DNA from: Pseudomonas hydrolytica
GTDB taxonomy: Bacteria; Pseudomonadota; Gammaproteobacteria; Pseudomonadales; Pseudomonadaceae
Length of the DNA stretch: 64,000 nt
Reading direction: 5' to 3'
Assembly (NCBI RefSeq): GCF_021495345.1
Contig: NZ_CP099397.1
Location: forward strand, 248,001 to 312,000
This document shows, piece by piece, positions 34,382-42,968 of this stretch (within the stretch, counting starts at the first letter, position 1; the number at the start of each line of letters is the position of its first letter). Under the pieces are notes generated by a model, which worked only from the letters and a program-made list of their open reading frames with translations, had not been told where the DNA came from and did no database searches. Both the position numbers and the translations under genes were made by a program.

Positions 34382-36078
34382 CAGCTAACGCCTTCCAGTC
34401 GACGAATGTCATTTTCTAGCAGTTCAACACAGCTTTGCGGTACACCTTCAAGACCTGCTTCATCCCAGAAAGTAAGCAGCCCTTCCTGGAGGTTTTTTAG
34501 TGCATCAAGGCTCACGTCGTATCGGCCGGTAACCTTACCCTTACGCATCACACGCGTGGACAATAGGTGATCAAGAGCTTCTGCCTCAGATCCTCCCGCA
34601 GCTTTAATCACAGGAATAAAGCGCATCGCTTGCTTCTCGAAACGATTACCCCAACCTAAGCCAAAATCCTTTTCCAATCGCGTGGTCAGGCCGTCATTAC
34701 TGAGCCACCCCAACAACTCAGCGACTTCCTGCCGATGTTTATTGCATGCCTCGTCGAAGGCTTTGTTCAGAGAGGCATACGAGAAACTTGCGGGGTCGTA
34801 TTGTTTGATACTGAAGCGGTGGTCCTGCTTCGGCAGGGTCATCACATGCGCGCGGTCATAGGTTTTATCAGCCAACTCATTGGTTGTTTCGTCATGGTTG
34901 GCGGTACCGATAAACCAGACGTTGCTAGGCACAAGAATCTTGCGCCCATCACGCAGCATGACAGGCGCATTGGGCATGGCCGTCTCTGCAAGGCTGATCA
35001 GACGCTCATCCCGATTGTTTTTCTCAAGAGCCGAGAGAAACTCTGCAAAGTACTGCTCGGGGCGAGAAAGGTTCATCTCGTCGAGAAGAATCACATTACA
35101 GGTATCTCTCCAGCGCGGTGTTTGCGCCTTATAAAGGGCTTGCAGACAATCCTTCTCGTAGAAACGTCGCTCAAAGGCGTTGTAGTGGCCGAGCAAATCA
35201 TCCCGATCACGCCAGCCCGCCTGGACGGCAATATCGGTACAGAAGCCACCCATGGCCTTGGCAAAAGCCTTCGCCAGACTGGTCTTACCCGTACCACTGA
35301 TGCCCTGGAAGACATGCAGCTGACTCATAGCCAATCCGCCTAGCAGCAGGCGAATATCTTCAAGGGGATAAAACAGCTCAACCTGCTCTTCCGCCGTAGC
35401 AATACGATGCTGGAGCTCTTCAGCAAACTGTTTGAGTCCAGGCACGGACTCGTGCTCCATGCTTGCTCGATATTCCTTTCCAGAATCCATCAGCGACATG
35501 GCTGGGAAAGGCGTCTGAGTCTTCTGGGCACTGGTTAACTGCTCTATGCGGCTTTCCAGATCATCAATGTGCACAGTCAGCGTGTTTTTATGCTGCTCAA
35601 GCACACGCTTTTCCCGAGCCACAGCCTCAAGCTCAGTTGAAGCAACACGCTTGCTACTCAACTCGCGCCGCGACTCATCCAACTCGGGTCTTATCACAGC
35701 AAGATCACGCTCGAGATCCGCCTTGCTGCTGCGCAGATAGTCGATTTCACGCTGAAGCTCGGAAGTATCCGACTGCTCCAAACTGCGTTTCAGCATTGCG
35801 TTCTCACGCTTTAACTCATCGAGTTGTCCCAAGATATCCGCAGCGGATTGATCTCCGAGTGCCTGCGCCAGTTCCTGCAGGTCAGCGAGTTTCTCTTTGA
35901 GTTCATCGGCCTTATTCCAGGCCGACTCGCGCTGGCTTTCAAGTTTTGCTATTGCACGCTCGTGGCTTGCGCGCTCAGCTTCCATTTCAGCTGCAACACG
36001 TTGTTCAAGGTTGGCTTGCGTAGCTTTGATATCAGCCCACTCGCGATCCATACGACTGCGCGCACGATCAAGCTCCAT
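34381..36078 (-). CDS. McrB-like AAA+ NTPase with long coiled coil
   Basis: A 565-residue protein. Residues 1-185 are an almost continuous charged coiled coil. An McrB-type AAA+ domain follows, with Walker A GISGTGKT (259-266), Walker B VILLDE (329-334) followed by MNLSRPEQYFAEFLSALE, and GTANHDETTN with a downstream DRA arginine (391-410). E. coli McrB has its own DNA-recognition domain at the N-terminus; here the coiled coil takes that place, as in the CoCoNuT subclass of McrBC-like systems. The frame is open upstream of the ATG without another start, so the true N-terminus is uncertain. Confidence 0.8.
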   Translation of the reverse strand: MELDRARSRMDREWADIKATQANLEQRVAAEMEAERASHERAIAKLESQRESAWNKADELKEKLADLQELAQALGDQSAADILGQLDELKRENAMLKRSLEQSDTSELQREIDYLRSSKADLERDLAVIRPELDESRRELSSKRVASTELEAVAREKRVLEQHKNTLTVHIDDLESRIEQLTSAQKTQTPFPAMSLMDSGKEYRASMEHESVPGLKQFAEELQHRIATAEEQVELFYPLEDIRLLLGGLAMSQLHVFQGISGTGKTSLAKAFAKAMGGFCTDIAVQAGWRDRDDLLGHYNAFERRFYEKDCLQALYKAQTPRWRDTCNVILLDEMNLSRPEQYFAEFLSALEKNNRDERLISLAETAMPNAPVMLRDGRKILVPSNVWFIGTANHDETTNELADKTYDRAHVMTLPKQDHRFSIKQYDPASFSYASLNKAFDEACNKHRQEVAELLGWLSNDGLTTRLEKDFGLGWGNRFEKQAMRFIPVIKAAGGSEAEALDHLLSTRVMRKGKVTGRYDVSLDALKNLQEGLLTFWDEAGLEGVPQSCVELLENDIRRLEGVS

Positions 36079-36119
36079 CTTGCTCTGCTTGATTTCATGT
36101 TCACGATCATCGAGCTGCT

Positions 36120-37448
36120 TTAGCTGTAGCGGCGCTGCAGGAACGTGTGAAACTCATGAATTGCCTTGGCCAGGGTGCGCCGTTTGCCATCTGTGGCCTG
36201 AGCATCAAGTGAGGATTCATACACGATTTCCAGCGCGCCAATTTCGAGCTCGAAAATACTTGTGCCATCTAGCTGCGACGTAAGTGCTGCGCCTAGTACT
36301 CGGGTATATCGATCTATGGTGCGGCGCCCGGCACTGTGGCCGTATGCAGAGGCGCCGCCCAGCATGTAGGCAATCCAACTCTGGATTAGGCCGGGAAGCT
36401 CTCCGGAACCCTCTGCCTGCAACGGCATCTCGATGGGCAGGTTATCCCGGACACGATCGCGCAGTTCCAGCAACCATGCGGGTGGGTCAGGGCTATCCTC
36501 AGGTCCATCCGAAACAGATTCATCGTCATAAGTCCCCGCCGGATCCTCGAGATCCTCTTGGCCGCAGATATTGCCCCACGATGAGGGGCGCAGGGATTGA
36601 GAGACAAACTCTTGTCGGCAAGCAAAATTCACCAGCACCTGCGGAAGCCGCAGTTGCATTTGCATCCTAAACAGATCAAACAGCTCACTAAGATTTTGTG
36701 GCTGATCCTGTTCAGGTATATCGACCTTCCTCAGAAATGCATCCACACAGCGCATGTGCCAATTCCTACGATGCATCTTGTAACTGCTTTTTTGAACATC
36801 ATCCGCGCAGCGAATTAACAGGGCCAGCGTGGCGGGGTCAGGGAACCACTGCCGAAATTCCGCGCCGGTCTTGCCACGGATTGATAGGCGCAGACGTATC
36901 TCGGGAATTCCCGCCACCCACTCAATGCTTTCCAACGATGAGCCGAGCATCGCATTCAGCTGAGCCACATCGAGCAATCCGCCGCTGTAGGCTGCGCTCA
37001 GCAGTAGTAGACCGATACGCTCTTCTCTACTCAGCGCGTCGAGATCCATTTTCAGGCCCTGTTGCAGAGCTTGAACCAGTTGGCCGCTGCGTTGAATTCT
37101 CTCGGCTGTGTAGACGTCCGGATTGATCGGGTTCGCTGCCCGCTTGATGGCAATAGCAATTCGCGCTAACGGGAACCCTGGAATCTGATCTCTGATTCGT
37201 TGGGTGATGCTACGCAATACGTTACGCAGCGTGTGATTCGTGCCGAGCCACGCCTCAAATTCACGTACGTGCGCCTTCGAAATCCCGGATATGCCACTTT
37301 CACTCAGTAGCCATCTTCCGAACGCTGTGCCTGACTCCGCAGCCTTCGATTTCAGAAGTGCCCGCATCTCAGGCATCCATTCCGGCTCATGAAGCCGAGC
37401 CGACCATATGACACTGCTCTGCTGATCGTTTAGGCGGGGCAGGTTCAT
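36120..37448 (-). CDS. Recombinase-module protein, 442 residues
   Basis: The ATG overlaps the 815-residue gene's stop (ATGA), which decides the start over a frame 21 residues longer. The C-terminal 75 residues (GRRTIDRYTRVLGAALTSQL...TLAKAIHEFHTFL) look like the SAM-like DNA-binding domain that precedes the catalytic domain in tyrosine recombinases. A central segment (REERIGLLLLSAAYSGGLLDVAQLNAML) resembles recombinase box I with the arginine lost. It is probably a non-catalytic partner of the large recombinase. No close family is recognised. Confidence 0.6.
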   Translation of the reverse strand: MNLPRLNDQQSSVIWSARLHEPEWMPEMRALLKSKAAESGTAFGRWLLSESGISGISKAHVREFEAWLGTNHTLRNVLRSITQRIRDQIPGFPLARIAIAIKRAANPINPDVYTAERIQRSGQLVQALQQGLKMDLDALSREERIGLLLLSAAYSGGLLDVAQLNAMLGSSLESIEWVAGIPEIRLRLSIRGKTGAEFRQWFPDPATLALLIRCADDVQKSSYKMHRRNWHMRCVDAFLRKVDIPEQDQPQNLSELFDLFRMQMQLRLPQVLVNFACRQEFVSQSLRPSSWGNICGQEDLEDPAGTYDDESVSDGPEDSPDPPAWLLELRDRVRDNLPIEMPLQAEGSGELPGLIQSWIAYMLGGASAYGHSAGRRTIDRYTRVLGAALTSQLDGTSIFELEIGALEIVYESSLDAQATDGKRRTLAKAIHEFHTFLQRRYS

Positions 37449-39892
37449 TCGGTCACCCACTGGCTGCTCAGGGCTGACCAGCCAAGTTCCCGCAGTAGCG
37501 GGGTAATCCATTCATCGAGAACATTGGCATATGCCGCAGGGCAGAACGACGAATAGGCGTCTTGCGGCTCTTCGCCCCTTAGCCAGTGCCCCATGAGCGC
37601 AGTCAGAGCCTCGGGAGGGCAGCCCCGCTCAGTGAGCTCCGTACGTAGGAACTTCCGGTAACTATTGACTCGATGGCAGGTATAACCGGCTACCTGCACC
37701 ATCTGTTGAACAATTGTGTCCGGGGCAATTTCAGCACGACGTATTCCAGTCGGACTAATCCACAGGAAAAAACCTCGTGACCATCTATCGCGATCATCAT
37801 CCCGTGACAGATAGCCGATCAATTGCCTACTGATAGATGCGCAGTGCTCGAGGTAATTTGTTATTTGCCGCCTCAACATCGGAGGCATGCAAATCAGCCG
37901 ACTCATATGACGATCATCGGCATCCTTGTCTGACAGCGCGCCCATACCCAACACAGAATCAAACTCGTCGATGAGCATCAGAGGGTTGCGGATCGCCCTA
38001 CAGGCTGTAATCAGCGAAAACATCTGCACTGACCATAGGGTGTAACAGTTGTGCCAAGCGAGCATATCGCTGAGACGTCCCTTCGCTTTCTTCCGCAAAA
38101 CCGCGGCCATTGCACTTACATTGTACGCAATGGTTTCGGGCAGCAGGCAGTGAGTTGCTCCCAGCCCGCCCTCTTGATCAGGATTGAGGCCGGCAGGTTC
38201 ATACGCCAGACCAGCACATGCATAAACCTGCGTCAGCACTCGCACCAGTGAGGTCGTATAAATGTTGCGGAGGTGGTTGGCATCGAGCTGCAGATAATAG
38301 CGCGGGGTTTGCGCCGAGGGGATTTCAACGCCTGACAGCATGGATGCCGCTGCTACGTCCTGAGTGTCAGTGACTATTTGGTGAAACAAATAACTGCGCA
38401 GTTTGGTTCGCGTATAGCGTCGGTCGTCTTCACCCAATTCCAGCAGGAGTGCTTTGATCTCGGCGTCCAGCTGCTCAGTTTGATAGGTGAATACCTGGTT
38501 GGCAGAGTGAGGAAATGCCTTGAGCAGCTGCTTTACCAACTGGGCACTACCAGCGAGATCGGGCAATAGAATTCGCAGCAACGATAGTCGGACACCAGAA
38601 GAGGCCTGCCAACGATCGTCGCCAGCCAGGTCTGGGCGCCTGACGACCATACTGAACAGCGCCGAATCCCCTAGGATCAATGCCAGACCATCGGCGTCAT
38701 CTGTTTCATCATCAACGACGGATAACTGGACGACCTGCGTCATCGACTGCCCCAGCCACAGGCTGATATGCAGAGCAACAATCGCCTCCATTCGTAGCTG
38801 GATCCGAGCTGGGTCTTTTGTGCAGGACAGTTCTTGCAGACACGAGTGGAATAGGTCGCTGGCGCCAAACAACAAATTCCGCAACTCCACCAAGGTGAGC
38901 TGGTTGTACGAAAATGGCAGGAACTGTCTGCTTCGTACTATATGCGCCTCAACATTTTGTTGGCCTAGGAGATCAGCAACATACGGACGCTCGCAACCAT
39001 CATCATCGAGCACCCAAATCTCAGTTGATGGGCTGATCTCACCGGGTGCCAGATCACTATCAACGGTGTCTGTATGCCCCACTAGGATGTCGTAGTGACC
39101 AGGTAGCTGGTCAGGATCATCGGGATCACCCAGCACAAATCCGCGGGGATCCTCTGTTATTAAGTTGATCAGTTCTGGTCGACTCTGCTCCTTACGCTGG
39201 CCTCTATGTCCGCCTCCGCCGCCACCCACACGTGGCGACTCGCCGTTGCAGTAACGGACAAATCGGGCGATTGCAGCAAAACTCTCGGCATTCTCTGATC
39301 CCGACTTTCCAGGCAAAAATCCTCTACAGCTCACCACAAACTTCTCGGAGGTGTCCCAGACCTTTAACTCAGGTGGGATGAAGAAGTTTCGCTGTTCGCA
39401 TAAGTTGCCGAGCGCTTTGTAAACCTCGTAGCGCTGACTGATCAGGCGATCGGTGCCTGTTTTATGAGATGCAATGAGCAACTGCGCGAGCAGTCGCTCG
39501 TAGTCCTGAGCATTTTCGTAGTCTCTGAATATGTGCAGAAAAGAGGCATAGGGAAATCCAAAAATTTTTACACCGCGCTGGTGGACAGGATTCCTTGCCG
39601 ACCTGTTGTTCCCCAGCCAAAACTGCTCGCCCAAAAGCACTCGGATGTTGGGTTGGCGGGATAAGGAGATAAGCCACTCGCAGGCCTCATGTAAAACGAT
39701 GTCATCAGAGTTTTCTAGACCAATCGGCACACCAACACTGCATGTGCGGAGCACTCGTACGAGCTGATCAATCGCACGTGGCAGGTCAATTAGTTCGGGG
39801 TGAGAACCTAGCAAATTGAGAATTTCACTGACGATCCAGGGAGACTGTCCCTGTTCAGAGGCGAGCCTCAACAGGATTTCGCGCTTGCTCAT
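37445..39892 (-). CDS. Large tyrosine recombinase-like protein
   Basis: An 815-residue protein. The final 190 residues carry a degenerate tyrosine-recombinase catalytic domain: ITACRAIRNPLML (box I arginine), VNSYRKFLRTEL (Arg746; the usual preceding His is Asn), LTALMGHW (His769) and EEPQDAYSSF (probable nucleophile Tyr780). The N-terminal 600 residues are of unknown fold and include a glycine tract (VGGGGGGHRG). The start overlaps the preceding stop by ATGA. It is most likely the island's integrase. Confidence 0.72.
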   Translation of the reverse strand: MSKREILLRLASEQGQSPWIVSEILNLLGSHPELIDLPRAIDQLVRVLRTCSVGVPIGLENSDDIVLHEACEWLISLSRQPNIRVLLGEQFWLGNNRSARNPVHQRGVKIFGFPYASFLHIFRDYENAQDYERLLAQLLIASHKTGTDRLISQRYEVYKALGNLCEQRNFFIPPELKVWDTSEKFVVSCRGFLPGKSGSENAESFAAIARFVRYCNGESPRVGGGGGGHRGQRKEQSRPELINLITEDPRGFVLGDPDDPDQLPGHYDILVGHTDTVDSDLAPGEISPSTEIWVLDDDGCERPYVADLLGQQNVEAHIVRSRQFLPFSYNQLTLVELRNLLFGASDLFHSCLQELSCTKDPARIQLRMEAIVALHISLWLGQSMTQVVQLSVVDDETDDADGLALILGDSALFSMVVRRPDLAGDDRWQASSGVRLSLLRILLPDLAGSAQLVKQLLKAFPHSANQVFTYQTEQLDAEIKALLLELGEDDRRYTRTKLRSYLFHQIVTDTQDVAAASMLSGVEIPSAQTPRYYLQLDANHLRNIYTTSLVRVLTQVYACAGLAYEPAGLNPDQEGGLGATHCLLPETIAYNVSAMAAVLRKKAKGRLSDMLAWHNCYTLWSVQMFSLITACRAIRNPLMLIDEFDSVLGMGALSDKDADDRHMSRLICMPPMLRRQITNYLEHCASISRQLIGYLSRDDDRDRWSRGFFLWISPTGIRRAEIAPDTIVQQMVQVAGYTCHRVNSYRKFLRTELTERGCPPEALTALMGHWLRGEEPQDAYSSFCPAAYANVLDEWITPLLRELGWSALSSQWVTE

Positions 39893-40356
39893 TTCTCACC
39901 CTCACAGCCCCTGAGCGGTTTTACCCCGACCAGCCGAGCTAGGTGGGCGTGACTTCGATATTCGTGAGGCCACTGCTCCTTTGCAGATCCGATGTTGGCG
40001 TATAAATCTCGTACCTGTTGCCGCGTAATCTGAGCCAGGGCAGGTGCAACCAAGCGCTCAATCAGCACGAGTTGGTAGGCAAACTGCTTGATTCGCCCCT
40101 TCGGCCACTCAATACAGCGCACTGGTGTTTCGGGATCCGTGTGCGCCTTGAGCCATCGATATAGCGTCGTTTGGCCGATACACAGTGCATCTGGGCCACA
40201 GATCACCAATGGGTAAACCTCATTGATCCGAGTGGCCAACGCCTTGGGTATCAGAGCTGGATCAGGAAGGCCTATCGGGGCCAGATCCAGCTCGCACTCG
40301 ACACGAGAAAAATCGGGATGAATTCCGTGGATGTCGCCTAATTTGATCGTCAGCAT
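39889..40356 (-). CDS. Small recombinase-module protein with HTH
   Basis: A protein of 155 residues from an ATG with an AGAGG site (181 from a GTG at 40434). A helix-turn-helix-like segment, CIGQTTLYRWLKAHTDPETP, sits in the middle, and the C-terminal half is helical and basic. It is first in the three-gene module and overlaps the large recombinase by four bases, so it could be its DNA-binding accessory or excision factor. No family recognised. Confidence 0.6.
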   Translation of the reverse strand: MLTIKLGDIHGIHPDFSRVECELDLAPIGLPDPALIPKALATRINEVYPLVICGPDALCIGQTTLYRWLKAHTDPETPVRCIEWPKGRIKQFAYQLVLIERLVAPALAQITRQQVRDLYANIGSAKEQWPHEYRSHAHLARLVGVKPLRGCEGEK

Positions 40357-40498
40357 GACGCCTCTCGCTAGTGTGGGAACTACTAGACAATGCGAGGCGT
40401 TAGTACCCTGTTTGAGGGGTGAATTGATGGACACGTGAGTTTGGGTTCGGCCGGATGGCGTGAAATACCCACTCTATGCCAATAGCCGTTTCTACTGA

Positions 40499-40516
40499 TT
40501 CCGCGCATGCGCGGAA
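40499..40516. repeat. 18-bp palindrome, copy 1
   Basis: A perfect palindrome with half-site TTCCGCGCA, located 143 bp upstream of the chosen module start (65 bp from the GTG). The same core recurs at 40819-40844. Confidence 0.7.
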
Positions 40517-40572
40517 AATTCTCATGTTCTGACCGGGAAACCACCCTGGCGCGATGGAAGCCTGAGCGACGA

Positions 40573-40715
40573 ATTCAGCCAGGACGGGTTTCTTGACCAA
40601 ACGGGGCATCAACCAGCCAACCATCACCACCTTGCTCAAGCTGGCTAAACCCTTGGGCTACACGGAAGCAGAAATCATCGACGAGGTAGAGCAACTCGTT
40701 GCACACCATCCCTGA
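40573..40715 (+). pseudogene. Fragment of XRE-type HTH protein
   Basis: An open segment after a stop reads ...GFLTKRGINQPTITTLLK, then LAKPLGYTEAEIIDEVEQLV, ending at TGA. This looks like the C-terminal part of a small XRE-family DNA-binding protein. No start codon or first half is present. It overlaps no other supported gene. Confidence 0.45.
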
Positions 40716-40818
40716 GCATCAATGCCCTTCGGCTGACCACACACCAACTGAAACGGACGGCTTGGTGGCCTATCTCCTGAGCCCTCTCTACCCCCAATCC
40801 AATCCTGCTCACCCTTGC

Positions 40819-40844
40819 GAAATTCCGCGCATGCGCGGAATTTC
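40819..40844. repeat. 26-bp perfect palindrome, copy 2
   Basis: Half-site GAAATTCCGCGCA, a longer version of copy 1 with the same CCGCGCATGCGCGG centre. It lies between the HTH fragment and the truncated IS. Confidence 0.75.
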
Positions 40845-41063
40845 CTCCGCCTTCCCGCAAGCAATTTCATTAGCGCTGTTTCCTTGGCAGGACCTGGAAC
40901 CGAAAGCTATGCCAATACGATCTGGTAATCAGGGGGGGTATTTCAAGGGGCACTCTTAATACAAGGCCGTATGCAAATCGAGCGAGGCCAGCCTCGGATT
41001 AGAAGCGAGCACAATGAGTGACTGGAAATCATACGCAGGGGAAATGAGCGATCGTGAAGTGGC

Positions 41064-41740
41064 CAGGCGTTCCCGGCCGAGGTGTTCGCGGATCTTTACC
41101 ACCGCCGCTGGGGCATCGAAACGGACTACCGCCGCCTCAAGCAGACCCTCTGCCTCGACAACTTTAGCGGCCGTAGCGTGACGGCCGTGAAGCAGGACTT
41201 TCATGCCGGGCAACTGCTGAAAAACCTAGCGCTGCTGATGCAACATCTGCTGCAACCGGTCATCGAGCAGCGCCACAAAAGCCGCAAGCTGCGCTGGAAG
41301 GTCAACTTCACCCAAGGGGTGTCACGCCTCAAGAACACCCTGGTCGACCTGCTGGTACGCCCCGGTGTGCAGGGGCTGGCCAACGTGATGGAGTTGATGG
41401 CCAACAGCCTCAGCGCTGTGCGCCCGGGCCGCAGCTTCCCGCGCCAGCGTAAGCGCCTGGCCAGTCGCGGCTGCGAGGGCTACAAACCGACGCGCTAAGA
41501 ACAAGCAGCACCCGAACTGCACCGCAAAAAAGCTGGCCAGACAGCGGCCGGCACGCGCTCGCCCGGAAAACGAGAAATCCCGCCCGCCGAGGCGAACCGG
41601 CATCCATTAAGCTGGCGTCTGGGTCGCACATGCGCTGAACTGGGGAGCAAAACCAGTGAAGGCACTGCTGCACCGCGCGTCCAAGCCCCGGGATTTCTTG
41701 CCCCGGCCAGGGCTGGGGGCTTAAGTTGATGACATTGGGG
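41064..41740 (+). mobile_element. Truncated IS4-family element
   Basis: From about 41064 to 41740 the sequence is nearly identical to the right two-fifths of the intact element at 42969-44612, including its right inverted repeat (CTTAAGTTGATGACATTGGG). The left part of the IS is missing. The frame 41070-41498 encodes the last ~140 residues of the transposase (YHRRWGIETDYRRLK onward). Confidence 0.9.
41070..41498 (+). pseudogene. IS4 transposase, C-terminal remnant
   Basis: Residues matching positions 282-423 of the intact transposase at 43097-44368, with the catalytic glutamate region but neither of the first two catalytic aspartates. It cannot be active. Confidence 0.9.
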
Positions 41741-41901
41741 TGAAAAGTGGAGTTTTTCTGGTAGCATTTTGTGCGCGGCTGAAGACTTATGGGGCTTTTT
41801 TTGGCGACAAGAATCATAAGGCTTTCAGCCGTTTTTGTTTATGCGGTCATGAGAAATCCGGGTTAGTCTTTTTTTAGATTTTTAAGGGTGGTTAAAAACC
41901 A

Positions 41902-42822
41902 ATGGGCCACGAACATAACCATAACACCGAAGCTATAGGCGATAAGCGTCTAATTGCTGCTATAGGCGTTAACGCCGCATTAACACTGGCACAAATAGTC
42001 GGTGGAATACTCTCTGGTAGCTTATCACTCATTGCTGACGCGCTACATAATTTGAGCGATGCTGCATCACTGGTTATTGCGCTGATCGCACGTAAGATCG
42101 GTCGCAGACCGCCAGATGCATTTAAAACCTTTGGCTATCGACGCAGTGAAACCATAGCGGCTTTGATCAACTTGGTCACCCTGATCATCGTCGGTCTCTA
42201 TCTTATTTACGAGGCCATAGGCCGGTTGTTTTCCCCGCAGCCCATTGAAGGTTGGACAGTGGTCGTGGTCGCGGGAATAGCCTTGGTTGTAGATATCGTC
42301 ACGGCCTTTCTCACCTACACAATGTCCAAGAACAGCATGAATATAAAGGCGGCATTCTTGCACAATGTGTCGGATGCGCTGGCCTCCGTCGGCGTTGTTA
42401 TCGCCGGGACATTGATACTTCTGTATGGGTGGTACTGGGCGGATACTGTACTGACACTGATGATTGCTGGCTACGTGCTCTGGCAAGGCTTTAGCATGCT
42501 GCCTAAAACCATCCATCTGTTAATGGAGGGCGCGCCAGAAGGCGTTTCCGTCGCTGATATAATCAATGTCATGGAACAAGTAAACGACGTCGAGGGCGTT
42601 CACCACGTGCATGTTTGGGAAATCGCTGAGCATACAATTGCACTGGAAGCACATGTTGTCATCAAGAAGGCGAGTCTGCCTGGGATCGAACGAGTGAAGA
42701 CTGATTTGAAACGTGTACTCCATGAGCAATTCAAAATCAGCCACTCGACACTCGAGATGGAGCTAGACGGCAGTGTTTGTCTCGACACCAAGCAGACCGA
42801 AAATCACTGCAGCGAAGCATAA
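41902..42822 (+). CDS. czcD: Cation diffusion facilitator (CzcD/ZitB-like)
   Basis: A 306-residue metal efflux protein of the CDF family. It begins with a His-rich metal loop (MGHEHNHN), has six hydrophobic helices, and keeps both zinc-site motifs (ADALHNLSDA and HNVSDA). A cytoplasmic C-terminal domain follows (VHHVHVWEI...). It would export Zn, Cd or Co by proton antiport. Base composition is clearly more AT-rich than flanking genes, and it sits between two copies of one IS, so it is a recent import. Confidence 0.92.
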   Translation: MGHEHNHNTEAIGDKRLIAAIGVNAALTLAQIVGGILSGSLSLIADALHNLSDAASLVIALIARKIGRRPPDAFKTFGYRRSETIAALINLVTLIIVGLYLIYEAIGRLFSPQPIEGWTVVVVAGIALVVDIVTAFLTYTMSKNSMNIKAAFLHNVSDALASVGVVIAGTLILLYGWYWADTVLTLMIAGYVLWQGFSMLPKTIHLLMEGAPEGVSVADIINVMEQVNDVEGVHHVHVWEIAEHTIALEAHVVIKKASLPGIERVKTDLKRVLHEQFKISHSTLEMELDGSVCLDTKQTENHCSEA

Positions 42823-42968
42823 GCTTACTATGCGCTACAATTAAAACAAGGTATTAACAGAGCGAATAGCCGAATATCACTTATTGGCGCTATGCCCTCG
42901 ACCTGCGACATATTTCAGGGCGGCGGCAAAAACTGAGTGCAACACCTGACCTTTCCGGTACGGTGCTG

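Noticed and set aside
36120..40434. Direct naming of the module as the GInt ginABCD operon.
   Set aside because: GInts are described with three integrases plus a small protein; only one convincing tyrosine-recombinase catalytic domain is visible here, followed by unrelated McrBC-like genes.
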